A DNA stretch of 64,000 bases from Dorea sp. AM10-31 (GCF_003435815.1 NZ_QTUV01000008.1:62001-126000), one strand, 5' to 3'. Positions 7,715 through 17,317 are shown, numbered from the stretch's first letter. The notes: generated from the sequence alone by a model not told the origin. Program-made: numbers and translations.

Positions 7715-9289
7715 ATGTGTATTAATACTAAATTGGAAAAAGAAAATTGGGATGCAACAAATAGTTGGAGTGGCTATAATTATCAAGGTAAAATAGCTTT
7801 GTTTGTGGTGTTAAAGAAAATAAATGAATTGATTTCTATCGGAAAAATGGAGGAAATAGAGAAATATAGTATAGAATTAGAATGGTTGGAAGATTTTTCA
7901 ATATTGTATAAAGATGAAGATAGTGTTCGATACAAGACTATTCATCAGGTGAAAGCCAAAGACAAGCACAACATTACTGATTATGAAGATGCCTTGGTAA
8001 AACTATACTACAAGATTGTTAATTACAAAACTATTGAATATGCGTATTTGCATGTGTGTAAGTCAATAAACTATAATGAAAATGAATGGAATGATAAAGT
8101 TAAGGAATTGGTATTGAATTGTAGCCAGATAAAGGCATTGCAAAATAGAATTATTTCTTATAAAAACAGTCCGATAAAAAAGGATGAAGTAGAAAAAATA
8201 TATAAATCAGGCGGAAAATCAGAAGTCAATAAATTGATTAAAGAGTACAACGAAAAATATTTTGCTTATAAGAAAATTACTGTAAATAATGTTGACGAGA
8301 TTTTGGACAAGATATTATTGGATTTGCAAGCGCAAATGGTAACAATCCAAAAGAATATACAAGATGAAGATATTAAAAAAATTGAAATGTATTCCTACTC
8401 TAATGGCAATGTATATTGTGAATTAGCTGAAATTAATGATTTAATTAAGGGAGAAATCAATAACTACTGGAAAAATACTGGGGCTGAAGGCTGGAAATGT
8501 ACGGATCAAAATTTTTGTGAAATGATCTTTTTATGTTTGCAGGGATTGATAGACAAGCATATTACGCAAAGACATATTCAATATAATAGAACCACAGAGC
8601 GGAGTATAGGATTTAATCGGATTAGAGAAGTGCTTGATAGTGATGATTCAATAAAAAGATGTGAAGAATACTATTTATACAATATAAAAAATAAATTGCT
8701 AATGATGTGCAGGGAATATCATGAATACTGTTTGGATGAATGGGACTCTGAAGAAGAAAAAGAAATGTGTTGTAAGCAGTGTGAAGTGAATGCATTTTAT
8801 GAACATATTTCAAGAATGAATGAGGATAAAATTAGAGATTTAATACATACAATTAATCCAAATATTTTAAAGAAAATAGACGAAATGAATTGGGCTGAAT
8901 ACTGTATTATTGATAGATACAAAAATCCGTTTTTTAAGGGATTGCGTAATATAAATTCTACATTTGAAAAAGACAGAGATTATATTTCATATATTGGGAA
9001 AAACAAGAAATTGCATTTGTTGACAACAGTAGGAAATAATGATGGAAGTAAAAAAGCTTTAATGCGTGCATGTGGAAAAATTGTGACTAATCCGGATTTA
9101 TATGAGATATTAATGGATGTTAATTGTCTGATAAGTAAAGACTTAGAAACAGATTCAATTTATGATGGAGCAGGAGATTTTTTGCAGGAATTTAAAATTG
9201 AAGAGGAACACATATATCATTGTAAAAATATTAAGATGGAATCTTTAGAAGATGCAATTGTAGATATTGATGGAGGAATAGAAAAATGA
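7715..9289 (+). CDS. ABC-3C system effector with N-terminal restriction-endonuclease-like domain
   Basis: First gene of a three-gene ABC three-component (ABC-3C) cassette, a class proposed from comparative genomics to act in conflict with phages and plasmids. The N-terminus has SWSGYNYQGKIAL (17-29), then acidic residues 54-60 (IELEWLED) and HQVK at 77-80. The E...D...QxK pattern is typical of PD-(D/E)XK-fold nucleases of the DUF4297/Cap4 type often found in these effectors. A Cys/His cluster (Cys331, Cys338, Cys352, Cys353, Cys356) in the C-terminal half may bind zinc and belongs to the probable C-terminal dimerisation region. It overlaps the next gene by 4 bases. The start has GAAGGGG 7 bases upstream, and a TATAAT lies at 7672-7677. 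DNA cleavage itself is inference. Confidence 0.7.
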   Translation: MCINTKLEKENWDATNSWSGYNYQGKIALFVVLKKINELISIGKMEEIEKYSIELEWLEDFSILYKDEDSVRYKTIHQVKAKDKHNITDYEDALVKLYYKIVNYKTIEYAYLHVCKSINYNENEWNDKVKELVLNCSQIKALQNRIISYKNSPIKKDEVEKIYKSGGKSEVNKLIKEYNEKYFAYKKITVNNVDEILDKILLDLQAQMVTIQKNIQDEDIKKIEMYSYSNGNVYCELAEINDLIKGEINNYWKNTGAEGWKCTDQNFCEMIFLCLQGLIDKHITQRHIQYNRTTERSIGFNRIREVLDSDDSIKRCEEYYLYNIKNKLLMMCREYHEYCLDEWDSEEEKEMCCKQCEVNAFYEHISRMNEDKIRDLIHTINPNILKKIDEMNWAEYCIIDRYKNPFFKGLRNINSTFEKDRDYISYIGKNKKLHLLTTVGNNDGSKKALMRACGKIVTNPDLYEILMDVNCLISKDLETDSIYDGAGDFLQEFKIEEEHIYHCKNIKMESLEDAIVDIDGGIEK

Positions 9290-10026
9290 TTCATGTTATT
9301 AAAGAAATAATGTTTGATTGCGCATATGAAAACGTAGTTCAAACAGAAGTTATGTTTGAGGAAAAAGAGTATAATCTGAATATATTTAAACATAGAGAAG
9401 TTGAAAGTCAGATATTTATTGTGTTACAAATTTTAGAATCTCAATTGGTTGCACAGGACAACTATAAAGATTTAGTAATTGAAATTGCTAATTATTTTAG
9501 AGAAAATGATATATATGTTCCGGATATGGATAAAAATACATCGCTAATCTACTGTGTTAAAAGAGATATTAAATCAAATAAATTGGATGAATTAAAGGTA
9601 AAGATAGAGGATGATCCTTTCTATTTTAAGAAATATGTATTTGTATATAGTGAGGCACAGTCAGTCGAGTTAAAAAAATTATGCAAGCAACATAACCAGG
9701 CAATCAGCGAATTAATTCAAACATATATTCATGATACTGAAAATTTTAACAAGTTTAAAAAGAATGGAGATAATGAAAAAATATATAAATTGGTTTCGGA
9801 ATTATTTATTAAAATTCCTATTATTCCGATAAATTTTGAAACTAATGGGGAGATAAAGAGTGTATCAGAGTATATGTTAGATATTAAAAAATGTAATGAT
9901 GATGAATTAAATCGGTTAGATAACATTATTGAAACTTTGAATAATCCGCAAGAGAACATGGAGCAGTTAGTGGATAAGGTATTAGGAGATTGGGGTTTCG
10001 TTAGTTTGGAGGAAAAGAATGAATAG
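9286..10026 (+). CDS. ABC-3C system middle component
   Basis: 246-residue, mostly helical, acidic protein without a catalytic motif or membrane segment that I can identify. It is assigned by position: in ABC-3C loci a small adaptor (middle component) lies between the effector and the SMC-like ATPase and is thought to join them. Start and stop overlap both neighbours (4 bases with the effector, 8 with the ATPase), so the three products are probably made in fixed proportion. Sequence alone would leave it a hypothetical protein. Confidence 0.6.
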   Translation: MIHVIKEIMFDCAYENVVQTEVMFEEKEYNLNIFKHREVESQIFIVLQILESQLVAQDNYKDLVIEIANYFRENDIYVPDMDKNTSLIYCVKRDIKSNKLDELKVKIEDDPFYFKKYVFVYSEAQSVELKKLCKQHNQAISELIQTYIHDTENFNKFKKNGDNEKIYKLVSELFIKIPIIPINFETNGEIKSVSEYMLDIKKCNDDELNRLDNIIETLNNPQENMEQLVDKVLGDWGFVSLEEKNE

Positions 10027-12358
10027 TACAATAGTTATCAACAAAATTTTTTTAGATAATTACAAGTTGTTTGAAAATTTTACGCTGGATTTAAAAAATG
10101 GATTGAATATATTTGATGGACCAAATGGATATGGAAAAACAAGCCTATTTGATGCAATAGAATTTTTGATCACGGGTGATATAAAACGAGTAACAACTTG
10201 TGAAGTGTTAGATGGGAAATGTAAATATCAGAAGGTGTTTTTTGCAAAAGATTATAAAAAAGATGTAATTATTAAAGCTGAGTTTTGCAAAAATGATAAA
10301 AGATTTGTTTTAGTAAAGAAAATAGAGGGACATAAGGAGTGTAATAGTTCTATTGATAATAACCCAAAAAAATTGAAAGAAATAACAAAAACTTATCTTG
10401 TTTATAATTTTGATGATGTAGAATATTCAGATGAAAATTTAGTACCATTAGAAGAATTGGAAAAGAGACAAACAGAACTTTTCGGAGAAACTTCGCAGAC
10501 CTTATATACATTGTTATATTATATTCAACAGGAAGATAGGCTTGATTATTTTAAGAATAATGAAGTTGGTAGAATGGGAAGCATAAATTCATTGTTCCAG
10601 ATTAATGATGAAAAGCAAAAATTTGAGAGTATAAAATCGGCTAAAAGAAAAATAAGTGATTTAGTTAAATATTTAGAAAAACAGATAGCAGAATTGCAGG
10701 AGAGTCTATACGCTGATTTTGAAAATGAATCAGGAGCACAAGTGGAATATAGAAAGTTGTTTAAAAAGGATGTTATATGGGATGTTGAGGAGCCGATGAT
10801 TTCTTCCCCCAAATCCTTAGAGTATACTTTACATATTTTAGATGGTGTTAGAGAAATTGTATTAAATCAAGAACAATTACGAAAGGATTTGGAAAATAGT
10901 AAGTACAATGCATTGTTAAATAATGCTATGTTGGAAACTCAATTAAAAGCGTATATTATTATGCGATATATACAAGATGATATTGAAAAGTATATTGAAA
11001 ACAAGAAGAAACTTTTGTTTTTAAAGAAGGAAAGTAAAAAAATAAAGGACTTAGATTACATAAATATTGAATATCAGAAAATAGGAAAATATGTTGATAA
11101 AGTAGATGATTGCGATAAATTAGTTCAAAAAGTTTTAGAGTATCGGGAAATTGAAAAGAATGTTCAACAAACACAGCAATCTATAAATGAATTGATTAGA
11201 AATCGTGAGCAGTTAATGAGAACCTCAGAAGAGGGAAATATATTTGAGGATGGAAAGTGTCCATATTGTGGTTATGATTGGCGAGAAAAAGAGCAGTTAT
11301 TAAATAATATTGAAAAAACAACCAATGATGTAAATTCCCTTCTTGGAACGGCAGGAAAGCAAATGAAGGAGATAGTAGATACTATGAGCGAAGCTTTTCT
11401 GCAAAATGTGTGGGGAGATGCTGAAGTTTTAATTTCAAATTTAGAGAGTAATGTGTTGCTTAGTGCTTTTATAGAATTTGATGAAAGTGATATTGTAGAG
11501 AAATACAAATATATAGATAAATTTTTAAAAGACAATATGTTTGAGATCTTTTTAACGGATGAATTTTCTGTAAATAATATGAAAGAGGCTATTCAGCAGA
11601 TTCAGAATGCTATAAAAAATAAGATATGTGTATTGCCAGAAGAATATTATCAAAAAAAGAGTGAGTATCAATTTGACAGCCTTTTAAAAGAATATTTTTT
11701 GTCAATGGAAGAGGTTGCAGAATTGAAGGAAAGGGATATATTACAGAAAGCTGAGTTTTTAAAATATAAATTTATTATACGAGAAAAAGATAAAAACAAA
11801 AAGATAGAGAACTTAAAGCGGAAAAAAGAATGTATTGAAGGTGAAATTAGTAAAAAACTTAATCAATACATGAAAGATTGGAAAGCTAGTATTGATAAAT
11901 ATCAAGGCAATATTATTTCGCAGATTGAAATACCTTTTTATATTTATAGTGCAAGAATTTTGCAATCATATCAAGGCGGACAGGGTATATTAATTCGAGA
12001 TAAGAATGGTAAAGAAGAATTAAATTCTATCAGATTTACAACTCCTAACGAGGAACATGATATTTTATATACTATGAGTTCAGGACAATTATCTGCTATT
12101 TTGCTTGCGTTTTCATTAGCGTTACATAAGATATTTGTAAATGCTGGATTGAATATTATGCTAATTGATGATCCGGTTCAGTGCATGGATGATTTGAATA
12201 TAGTTTCATTTGTGGAATTAATCAGAACAGAATTTCCCAATATTCAACTCTTAATTTCTACACATGAAAATGGTTTTGCTGGGTACATTGGATATAAGTA
12301 TAAGAAATATAATTTGCCAGTGCAAAGATGTAATTTAAAGGAAATAAGTACATTGTGA
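10019..12358 (+). CDS. ABC-3C system SMC/Rad50-like ABC ATPase
   Basis: Probable DNA-monitoring motor of the ABC-3C system. Of 779 residues, Walker A is GPNGYGKTS at 34-42, followed by LFDAIEFLITGD as in RecF/Rad50 relatives. Long heptad-rich coiled-coil segments flank a Rad50-like hook, CPYC at 414-417. The C-terminal half has the ABC signature MSSGQLSAILL near 685-695, Walker B IMLIDDPVQCMDD near 715-727 and an H-loop STHENGF near 745. Nothing suggests a membrane transporter. How it senses invaders is unknown; I infer it gates the nuclease encoded by the first gene. Confidence 0.8.
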   Translation: MNSTIVINKIFLDNYKLFENFTLDLKNGLNIFDGPNGYGKTSLFDAIEFLITGDIKRVTTCEVLDGKCKYQKVFFAKDYKKDVIIKAEFCKNDKRFVLVKKIEGHKECNSSIDNNPKKLKEITKTYLVYNFDDVEYSDENLVPLEELEKRQTELFGETSQTLYTLLYYIQQEDRLDYFKNNEVGRMGSINSLFQINDEKQKFESIKSAKRKISDLVKYLEKQIAELQESLYADFENESGAQVEYRKLFKKDVIWDVEEPMISSPKSLEYTLHILDGVREIVLNQEQLRKDLENSKYNALLNNAMLETQLKAYIIMRYIQDDIEKYIENKKKLLFLKKESKKIKDLDYINIEYQKIGKYVDKVDDCDKLVQKVLEYREIEKNVQQTQQSINELIRNREQLMRTSEEGNIFEDGKCPYCGYDWREKEQLLNNIEKTTNDVNSLLGTAGKQMKEIVDTMSEAFLQNVWGDAEVLISNLESNVLLSAFIEFDESDIVEKYKYIDKFLKDNMFEIFLTDEFSVNNMKEAIQQIQNAIKNKICVLPEEYYQKKSEYQFDSLLKEYFLSMEEVAELKERDILQKAEFLKYKFIIREKDKNKKIENLKRKKECIEGEISKKLNQYMKDWKASIDKYQGNIISQIEIPFYIYSARILQSYQGGQGILIRDKNGKEELNSIRFTTPNEEHDILYTMSSGQLSAILLAFSLALHKIFVNAGLNIMLIDDPVQCMDDLNIVSFVELIRTEFPNIQLLISTHENGFAGYIGYKYKKYNLPVQRCNLKEISTL

Positions 12359-12437
12359 CACTAGCAAATAAGATCACATGATAGAAAGAAAAAGATTAGT
12401 ATTAACTGAGCAATATTTTGAATGTTATACACAGAAC

Positions 12438-12487
12438 AAGCGTTCGTGCAACAATGTATTGACATTTGCGCACGAATGCTTTATTTT
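12438..12487 (+). promoter_or_regulatory. Promoter overlapped by an inverted-repeat operator for the R-M operon
   Basis: -35 TTGACA (12459-12464), 17-bp spacer, -10 TATTTT (12482-12487). An imperfect inverted repeat, AAGCGTTCGTGCA (12438-12450) and TGCGCACGAATGCTT (12467-12481), brackets the -35 box and fills the spacer. It is a natural binding site for the small regulator encoded 26 bases downstream. Confidence 0.6.
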
Positions 12488-12512
12488 ATACAGTATTGGG
12501 AGGTGTTCAAGA

Positions 12513-12698
12513 GTGAAAAAATCAATATCAATAAGCATACGAGTTAGTGAAGAAGAGTTGGATAAATTCAAGCAGGCTGCTAGATTAGAGGCATATGCTT
12601 CATATAGTGAATTTGTGCGAAGAACGGCGCTTATCGAAGCAGCAAAAATAATAAAAAAAAATAAGTGTGAAGGGATAAGATTCGATGAATATAATTAG
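12513..12698 (+). CDS. Ribbon-helix-helix regulator, probable controller of the R-M gene
   Basis: 61-residue basic protein starting at GTG 12513, preceded by GGGAGG at 12498-12503. The N-terminus [20 protein letters not shown] is a beta strand followed by a helix, and [17 protein letters not shown] makes a second helix pair, as in MetJ/Arc-type ribbon-helix-helix DNA-binding proteins. An upstream in-frame ATG at 12378 would run through the promoter, so the GTG start is preferred. Its last codons overlap the methyltransferase start by 14 bases, as expected for a controller that delays or limits R-M expression. It could also be an antitoxin-like protein, but no toxin is adjacent. Confidence 0.65.
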   Translation: MKKSISISIRVSEEELDKFKQAARLEAYASYSEFVRRTALIEAAKIIKKNKCEGIRFDEYN

Positions 12699-14703
12699 TC
12701 TGTTTAGTGGATGCGGAGGACTTGATTTAGGTTTCGAAAGAGCTGGATTTAATATACCTGTAGCGAATGAATTTGATAAAACAATATGGGAAACTTATAA
12801 GGTTAATCATACTAATACACATTTAATTGAGGGTGATATAAGACAAGTTACGAAGGAGGATATAGCGCAATATATAGATGGAGAAGTGGATGGTATTATA
12901 GGTGGACCTCCATGCCAGTCATGGTCAGAAGCAGGTTCTCTTAAGGGAATTAAGGATGCAAGAGGACAGTTGTTTTTTGATTATATAAGAATATTAAAAG
13001 AGTTTCAGCCAAAGTTTTTTTTGGCAGAAAATGTAAGCGGAATGCTTGCAAATAGACATTCAATTGCTGTTCAGAACATTTTGGAATTATTTGATGAAGC
13101 AGGGTATGATGTTTCTTTTACATTAGTTAATGCTAAAGATTATGGTGTTGCAGAAGAGAGAAAAAGAGTATTTTATATAGGATTCAGAAAAGATTTAAAT
13201 ATAGAATTTGGTTTTCCTAAAGGTTCAACAAAGGATGATTCTAAGAAAATTACCTTGCGTGATATAATTTGGGATTTACAAGATACGGCAATTCCTTCCG
13301 GGGAGAAGAACCGACACAATCCAGAAGCAATAAATAATAATGAATATTTTACAGGTGCATATTCGCCTATTTTTATGAGCCGTAATCGTGTGAAGAGTTG
13401 GGATGAACAGGCATATACAGTTCAAGCATCTGGACGTCAATGTCAATTACATCCACAAGCTCCTAAAATGGTAAAAGTTGGAACTAATGACTGTAGATTT
13501 GTGGAAGGCAAAGAGCATCTTTATAGAAGAATGACAATTCGCGAAGTTGCGAGAGTGCAGGGCTTTCCAGATGATTTTAAATTTATATATAACGATACCA
13601 ATACCGCATATAAGATGATCGGTAATGCGGTTCCTGTGAATTTAGCGTATGAGATTGCGATAGCAATTAAATTGTATCTTGAAGGAAAAGGCTCTTCTGT
13701 TGAAATCGACAGAGAGGTTATTGATGCAAAGGAGGTTAATGAGAAGAAAGTGAGCACAAAGAGTAATGATCAAGGTAGAGCATATGAATATGCTTGGATG
13801 CAAACTTTATATAAAGCAATAGCTGAGTTAAGAAAAACAAGAATTGTTGAGAATTCCAGTTTGTTAGCAAATGAAAAAGCATGGTCTTTAATGGATGAAG
13901 ATATGCAGGAAATATTTATGACATCTGCTGGGGCTGCTATTGATATGGTATTAGAACTTGAGCCGAGAATGGCAGAAGTTGATAGTGACGAGCTTACTCT
14001 TGAATTTCAAAAAGATGGTCAAGGTGTAAAAGGTGATGTTAGAGATATTGTTATAAAGAGAAAAAATATTGAATGGGAAATTGGTTTAAGTATTAAGCAC
14101 AATCATGATGCAGTTAAGCATAGTAGATTAAGTCATAAGTTAGATTTTGGGAATGAATGGTTTGGAATGCCTTGTTCTGACGAATATTGGGAGGCAGTTG
14201 AGCCTGTATTTGATTTGTTGAGACAGGAAAAAAATTATGGTACAAAATGGTCTGAAATTGCAGACAAGAGTCAGAAAGTATACATTCCATTATTACAAGC
14301 ATTTATTGATGAAATAAATCGAGCAAATGAAAAAGATCAGACGATGCCGAGAAAAATGATTGAGTATTTAATTGGTATTGAAGATTATTATAAAGTCGTG
14401 AGCAAAGATAGTAAGAGACTTACGATGATTCATACATTTAATATGCATGATACATTGAATAAGCCAGCGAAGAATAAAGTATCTGCAATCACAGTACCCA
14501 TTGTAAAGTTGCCTACAAGACTTGTGGCACTTGAGTTTAAACCTGGCAGTGATAATACAGTAGAAATGTATTTTGATAATGGTTGGCAACTCAGCTTTAG
14601 AATTCACAATGCAAGCACAAAGGTCGAACCAAGCCTTAAGTTTGATGTTCAATTTGTTAGTATGCCGATGGAAGTTCTTAATATCGAATGTAGATGGAAT
14701 TAA
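12685..14703 (+). CDS. Fused type II restriction-modification enzyme: M.HaeIII-like C5 methyltransferase plus HaeIII-family endonuclease
   Basis: Residues 1-335 are a DNA cytosine-5 methyltransferase: motif [12 protein letters not shown] at 7-17, catalytic Cys77 in GPPCQSW, ENV at 115-117, and motif [13 protein letters not shown] from 313. The target-recognition region ([19 protein letters not shown]) closely resembles M.HaeIII as I recall it, predicting GGCC. From about 362 ([10 protein letters not shown]) the protein continues as a HaeIII-type endonuclease with GDVRD at 450-454 and WEIGLSIK ending at Lys471, a PD-(D/E)XK-like active site. HaeIII itself has separate M and R proteins, so the single 672-residue chain is unusual. 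It overlaps the regulator gene by 14 bases. Specificity is inferred from resemblance. Confidence 0.85.
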   Translation: MNIISLFSGCGGLDLGFERAGFNIPVANEFDKTIWETYKVNHTNTHLIEGDIRQVTKEDIAQYIDGEVDGIIGGPPCQSWSEAGSLKGIKDARGQLFFDYIRILKEFQPKFFLAENVSGMLANRHSIAVQNILELFDEAGYDVSFTLVNAKDYGVAEERKRVFYIGFRKDLNIEFGFPKGSTKDDSKKITLRDIIWDLQDTAIPSGEKNRHNPEAINNNEYFTGAYSPIFMSRNRVKSWDEQAYTVQASGRQCQLHPQAPKMVKVGTNDCRFVEGKEHLYRRMTIREVARVQGFPDDFKFIYNDTNTAYKMIGNAVPVNLAYEIAIAIKLYLEGKGSSVEIDREVIDAKEVNEKKVSTKSNDQGRAYEYAWMQTLYKAIAELRKTRIVENSSLLANEKAWSLMDEDMQEIFMTSAGAAIDMVLELEPRMAEVDSDELTLEFQKDGQGVKGDVRDIVIKRKNIEWEIGLSIKHNHDAVKHSRLSHKLDFGNEWFGMPCSDEYWEAVEPVFDLLRQEKNYGTKWSEIADKSQKVYIPLLQAFIDEINRANEKDQTMPRKMIEYLIGIEDYYKVVSKDSKRLTMIHTFNMHDTLNKPAKNKVSAITVPIVKLPTRLVALEFKPGSDNTVEMYFDNGWQLSFRIHNASTKVEPSLKFDVQFVSMPMEVLNIECRWN

Positions 14704-14716
14704 GGTGGTGTCATAA

Positions 14717-15181
14717 GTGAGAAAAATGCTTTTAAGTTTTAAACCGGAAGTATATGAGAAAATAAAATCAGGAAAGAAAAAATTTGAACATAGAAGAAAC
14801 TTTCCAGATGAACCAATTATGGCATATATGTATGTGAGTGCACCAATTAAGGCAATTAAAGGCATAGTATATCTAGGTAAGCGACATTTGTTATCTGACT
14901 GGAGAGAAGAGTTTAAAAATGATAAAGCGGCTGTTGTTCGTATTGAGAAGTATCAAGAATTATATCGATACGCTATGGAAATCAATGAATTTCAAGAAAC
15001 TACAGAAATTTCACTTGGTGCTTTAAGACGTGATGTTTCGGGATTTGTTGCTCCACAGATGTATATATATTTGGATGGGACAGAGTTGCTAGATTATATT
15101 GAGAATAAGATAGAAAAGCTTGATGGATGCACAGTCCATGATTATTCTGTTATAAAATCAAATGAAGTTTGTGTACATTAG
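14717..15181 (+). CDS. ASCH/PUA-like domain protein beside the R-M gene
   Basis: 154 residues beginning at GTG 14717, 13 bases after the R-M gene, preceded by AAGGTGGTG. The N-terminus RKMLLSFKPEVYEKIKSGKKKFEHRR, with a later GIVYLG, matches the ASCH group of PUA-like folds: a short strand, a helix ending in a conserved Gly-Lys-Lys/Glu and a barrel. Such domains bind RNA or modified bases. Close spacing to a cytosine methyltransferase suggests a link to base modification, for example reading or protecting methylated DNA, but this is inference; RNA binding is equally possible. Confidence 0.6.
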   Translation: MRKMLLSFKPEVYEKIKSGKKKFEHRRNFPDEPIMAYMYVSAPIKAIKGIVYLGKRHLLSDWREEFKNDKAAVVRIEKYQELYRYAMEINEFQETTEISLGALRRDVSGFVAPQMYIYLDGTELLDYIENKIEKLDGCTVHDYSVIKSNEVCVH

Positions 15182-15199
15182 AAGATGGAAGGACTGAGG

Positions 15200-15328
15200 A
15201 TGGGCGGTGTAATTAGATTCTTATCTGAAACGAATTCGCGCAGAGTATGAATTAGTTATCTTGATGATTTCTACGATATGCGATCGTTTGTTCAAAATGA
15301 TGATTTATCTAATTTGATGAGTCAGTAG
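15200..15328 (+). pseudogene. Short broken frame with an in-frame TGA
   Basis: ATG at 15200 reads MGGVIRFLSETNSRRV, then TGA, then continues in frame ISYLDDFYDMRSF and on to TAG at 15326-15328. Both halves have plausible protein composition. No family recognised; probably a decayed small gene. Confidence 0.3.
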
Positions 15329-15412
15329 TATTTGAATAAAATCAATTCTACGATAAAAACATACCGTCTAGACAGCTACTTTTTAAACTATTATCCAAAA
15401 GACATATAATAT

Positions 15413-15449
15413 ATAGGCTCGAATGGTGAAAGTGCCCATTTGGGCCTAT
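15413..15449 (+). other. 14-bp hairpin
   Basis: ATAGGCTCGAATGG (15413-15426) pairs with CCATTTGGGCCTAT (15436-15449) with two G-T pairs. There is no clear T-run, so it may be a poor terminator or a structured RNA. It lies in the 750-base gap between the ASCH gene and repA. Confidence 0.45.
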
Positions 15450-15669
15450 TATTGTATAATTTAATACGTTACAACCAGAGCAAGATCCACCCGTGTATTA
15501 CAGTATTGTCATTTTGACAATTTTGTATTACTTACGAGTAGTAGACTTGATGGAGATTACGTCCCCATACCCACGTGAAAATATAATTGCTGGCAATTAC
15601 ATTTTAGCAGATACGCAAGCATATCTGAGTAAGCGTCACAGACAACAAAATAATGAAAATTTGATAAGG

Positions 15670-15699
15670 CATTCACCTGTGAATAGGTGAGTGTTTTTT
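15670..15699 (+). terminator. Intrinsic terminator
   Basis: CATTCACCT (15670-15678), loop, AGGTGAGTG (15685-15693) with one G-T pair, then six Ts. It insulates the replication genes from the cargo. Confidence 0.75.
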
Positions 15700-15724
15700 G
15701 TTTTTAAGTATTCAATTAACCGAA

Positions 15725-15905
15725 AAAAATAAAAAAATTTCCTCAGGGGGCTGTAAAAATGCCTCTCAGCGTTTCGTATTAATGAAAGGGTATTTCTTGC
15801 AGAAAAAATAAAAATTTTTCATTAAGAGGCTGTATTTATGCCCTTCATCTTTTGTATATGTGTAAGAACATTTTTTAGCCGGCATAAAAATGATTTTTAT
15901 AACAA
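15725..15905 (+). repeat. Iteron-like repeats upstream of repA, possible replication origin
   Basis: GGCTGTAAAAATGCC (15749-15763) and GGCTGTATTTATGCC (15828-15842) are direct repeats 79 bp apart, each preceded by an AAAAATAAAAA tract. A third, inverted copy of the core, GGCATAAAAAT, is at 15881-15891. AT-rich repeats just ahead of an initiator gene are typical of origins. An autoregulatory operator is the alternative. Confidence 0.45.
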
Positions 15906-15933
15906 TTAGAAACAGAAATGAGGCGAGAAAAGA

Positions 15934-16461
15934 ATGAAATATGAATACATGAAGGAGTCAGAGCAGATGCTTCAGTACTTCCAGTTTCCGAAGTTTTTGC
16001 TAAAGCTGCGAATTTCTCAAACTGCAAAATTTCTTTATATGATTTTGTATGACCGGGCACGGATATCGAGAAAGAATAGCTGGATAGATAAGTATGGAAA
16101 TGTTTATCTGATATTTCCAATAGAAGAATTGTCTGTTCAAATCGATAAATGCAAATCTTCTGTAAAAACAGCGTTGAAGGAATTAGATGATGTGGGACTA
16201 TTGGTTCGCAGATCCGGTGGATTTTCAAAACCCAATCATTTATATGTAAAAATTCCATCTGATGAGATAGGTTTACAGCTGGTTGACAATAAGGCGGTTG
16301 AAAAGATGGCTGCAACAGAGTCGGAAAAACAACCATCATCTAGTTGTAAAAATGGCTGTGCAGAAGCCGGAAATGTGGCACCTAGTAAAGTAACTGAGAA
16401 ATTTAAAAGTAATAAATATCATGAAGTAAATTATTGCTATGGGGAAGGAGAGAGTTTGTGA
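15934..16461 (+). CDS. Replication initiator RepA (N-terminal domain type)
   Basis: 175 residues. The first 110 (FQFPKFLLKLRISQTAKFLY, later CKSSVKTALKELDDVGLLVRR) form a winged helix-turn-helix like the RepA_N/DnaD-type initiators of Firmicute plasmids and integrative elements. The C-terminus is short and Ser/Lys-rich, shorter than in plasmid RepA proteins. The ribosome site GAGGCGAGAAAAGA precedes the ATG. Its stop overlaps the start of the DnaC-like gene (TGATG). It probably allows the excised element to replicate. Confidence 0.7.
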   Translation: MKYEYMKESEQMLQYFQFPKFLLKLRISQTAKFLYMILYDRARISRKNSWIDKYGNVYLIFPIEELSVQIDKCKSSVKTALKELDDVGLLVRRSGGFSKPNHLYVKIPSDEIGLQLVDNKAVEKMAATESEKQPSSSCKNGCAEAGNVAPSKVTEKFKSNKYHEVNYCYGEGESL

Positions 16462-17276
16462 TGAGAGAAGAAGATACCGTATGTGTAGGCAGTGATGGTT
16501 TGCAATACTGCAAAGTCTGTGGGGAAGCGAAAGAAGCATTTTTCCCAGAGGGTGGCTTTATGGGGATGAAGAAACATTCCAGGCAATGTGCCTGTGACAG
16601 AAAAGCATATGAAGAAGAACAAAAATATTTTAAAGACAAAGAGCACCGGGAATTAGTCAGCAGAAATACGAGCATCTGTTTTGACGAGAGCAGAATGGAG
16701 GAGTGGACATTTGAAAATGCAGATATGTCAGATGCGGTAATGCATAAGGCAAAAAATTATGTTGATAACTGGGAGGAAATGAAAAGAAATCATATAGGCT
16801 GTTTGTTCTGGGGACCGGTTGGTACTGGGAAAAGTTTTATTGCCGGGTGCATTGCCAATGAACTTCTAAAGCAGGAGGTAACGGTAAAGATGACCAACTT
16901 CAATACCATTATCGATGATATATTTCCGCTGGCAGACAAAACGGAATATATCAATGCATTGGCTTCATATCAGCTTTTGATTATTGATGATCTTGGTGTG
17001 GAACGAAATTCAGAATATGCGTTAGGAATTATTTTTAGCGTCATAGACCGCAGGATCCGTTCGGGACGACCTTTGATCATCACAACCAATCTTCCGCTGA
17101 AAGAAATAAAAAGCGAGACCATGTTGGATAAAAGGCGTATCTATGATCGTATTTTAGAAATGTGTACACCAATGTATGTTGGAGGTACAAGTAAACGAGA
17201 AGCGATTGCAAGTATGAAAATGGAGAAAGCGAAAACGTTGTTGAATACAAAGAATGATCGTGTGTATTGCGGATAG
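16461..17276 (+). CDS. DnaC-like helicase loader ATPase
   Basis: 271 residues starting at ATG 16461, which overlaps the repA stop and has GGGGAAGGAGAG upstream; an earlier in-frame codon at 16434 lies inside repA and is less likely. The N-terminus has a cysteine cluster, CKVCGEAK...CACD, probably zinc-binding. The AAA+ core has Walker A GPVGTGKSF and Walker B LLIIDDLGVER, then ITTN sensor 1. This is the DnaC/IstB type that loads replicative helicase. With RepA it forms the element's replication module. Confidence 0.8.
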   Translation: MREEDTVCVGSDGLQYCKVCGEAKEAFFPEGGFMGMKKHSRQCACDRKAYEEEQKYFKDKEHRELVSRNTSICFDESRMEEWTFENADMSDAVMHKAKNYVDNWEEMKRNHIGCLFWGPVGTGKSFIAGCIANELLKQEVTVKMTNFNTIIDDIFPLADKTEYINALASYQLLIIDDLGVERNSEYALGIIFSVIDRRIRSGRPLIITTNLPLKEIKSETMLDKRRIYDRILEMCTPMYVGGTSKREAIASMKMEKAKTLLNTKNDRVYCG

Positions 17277-17317
17277 AAGTGTATGCTATGCGCGTTAAAT
17301 AATAAGGGAAGGATTTT

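Noticed and set aside
15493..15690. 65-residue frame upstream of repA
   Set aside because: No ribosome site, no family resemblance, and its end is a terminator hairpin.
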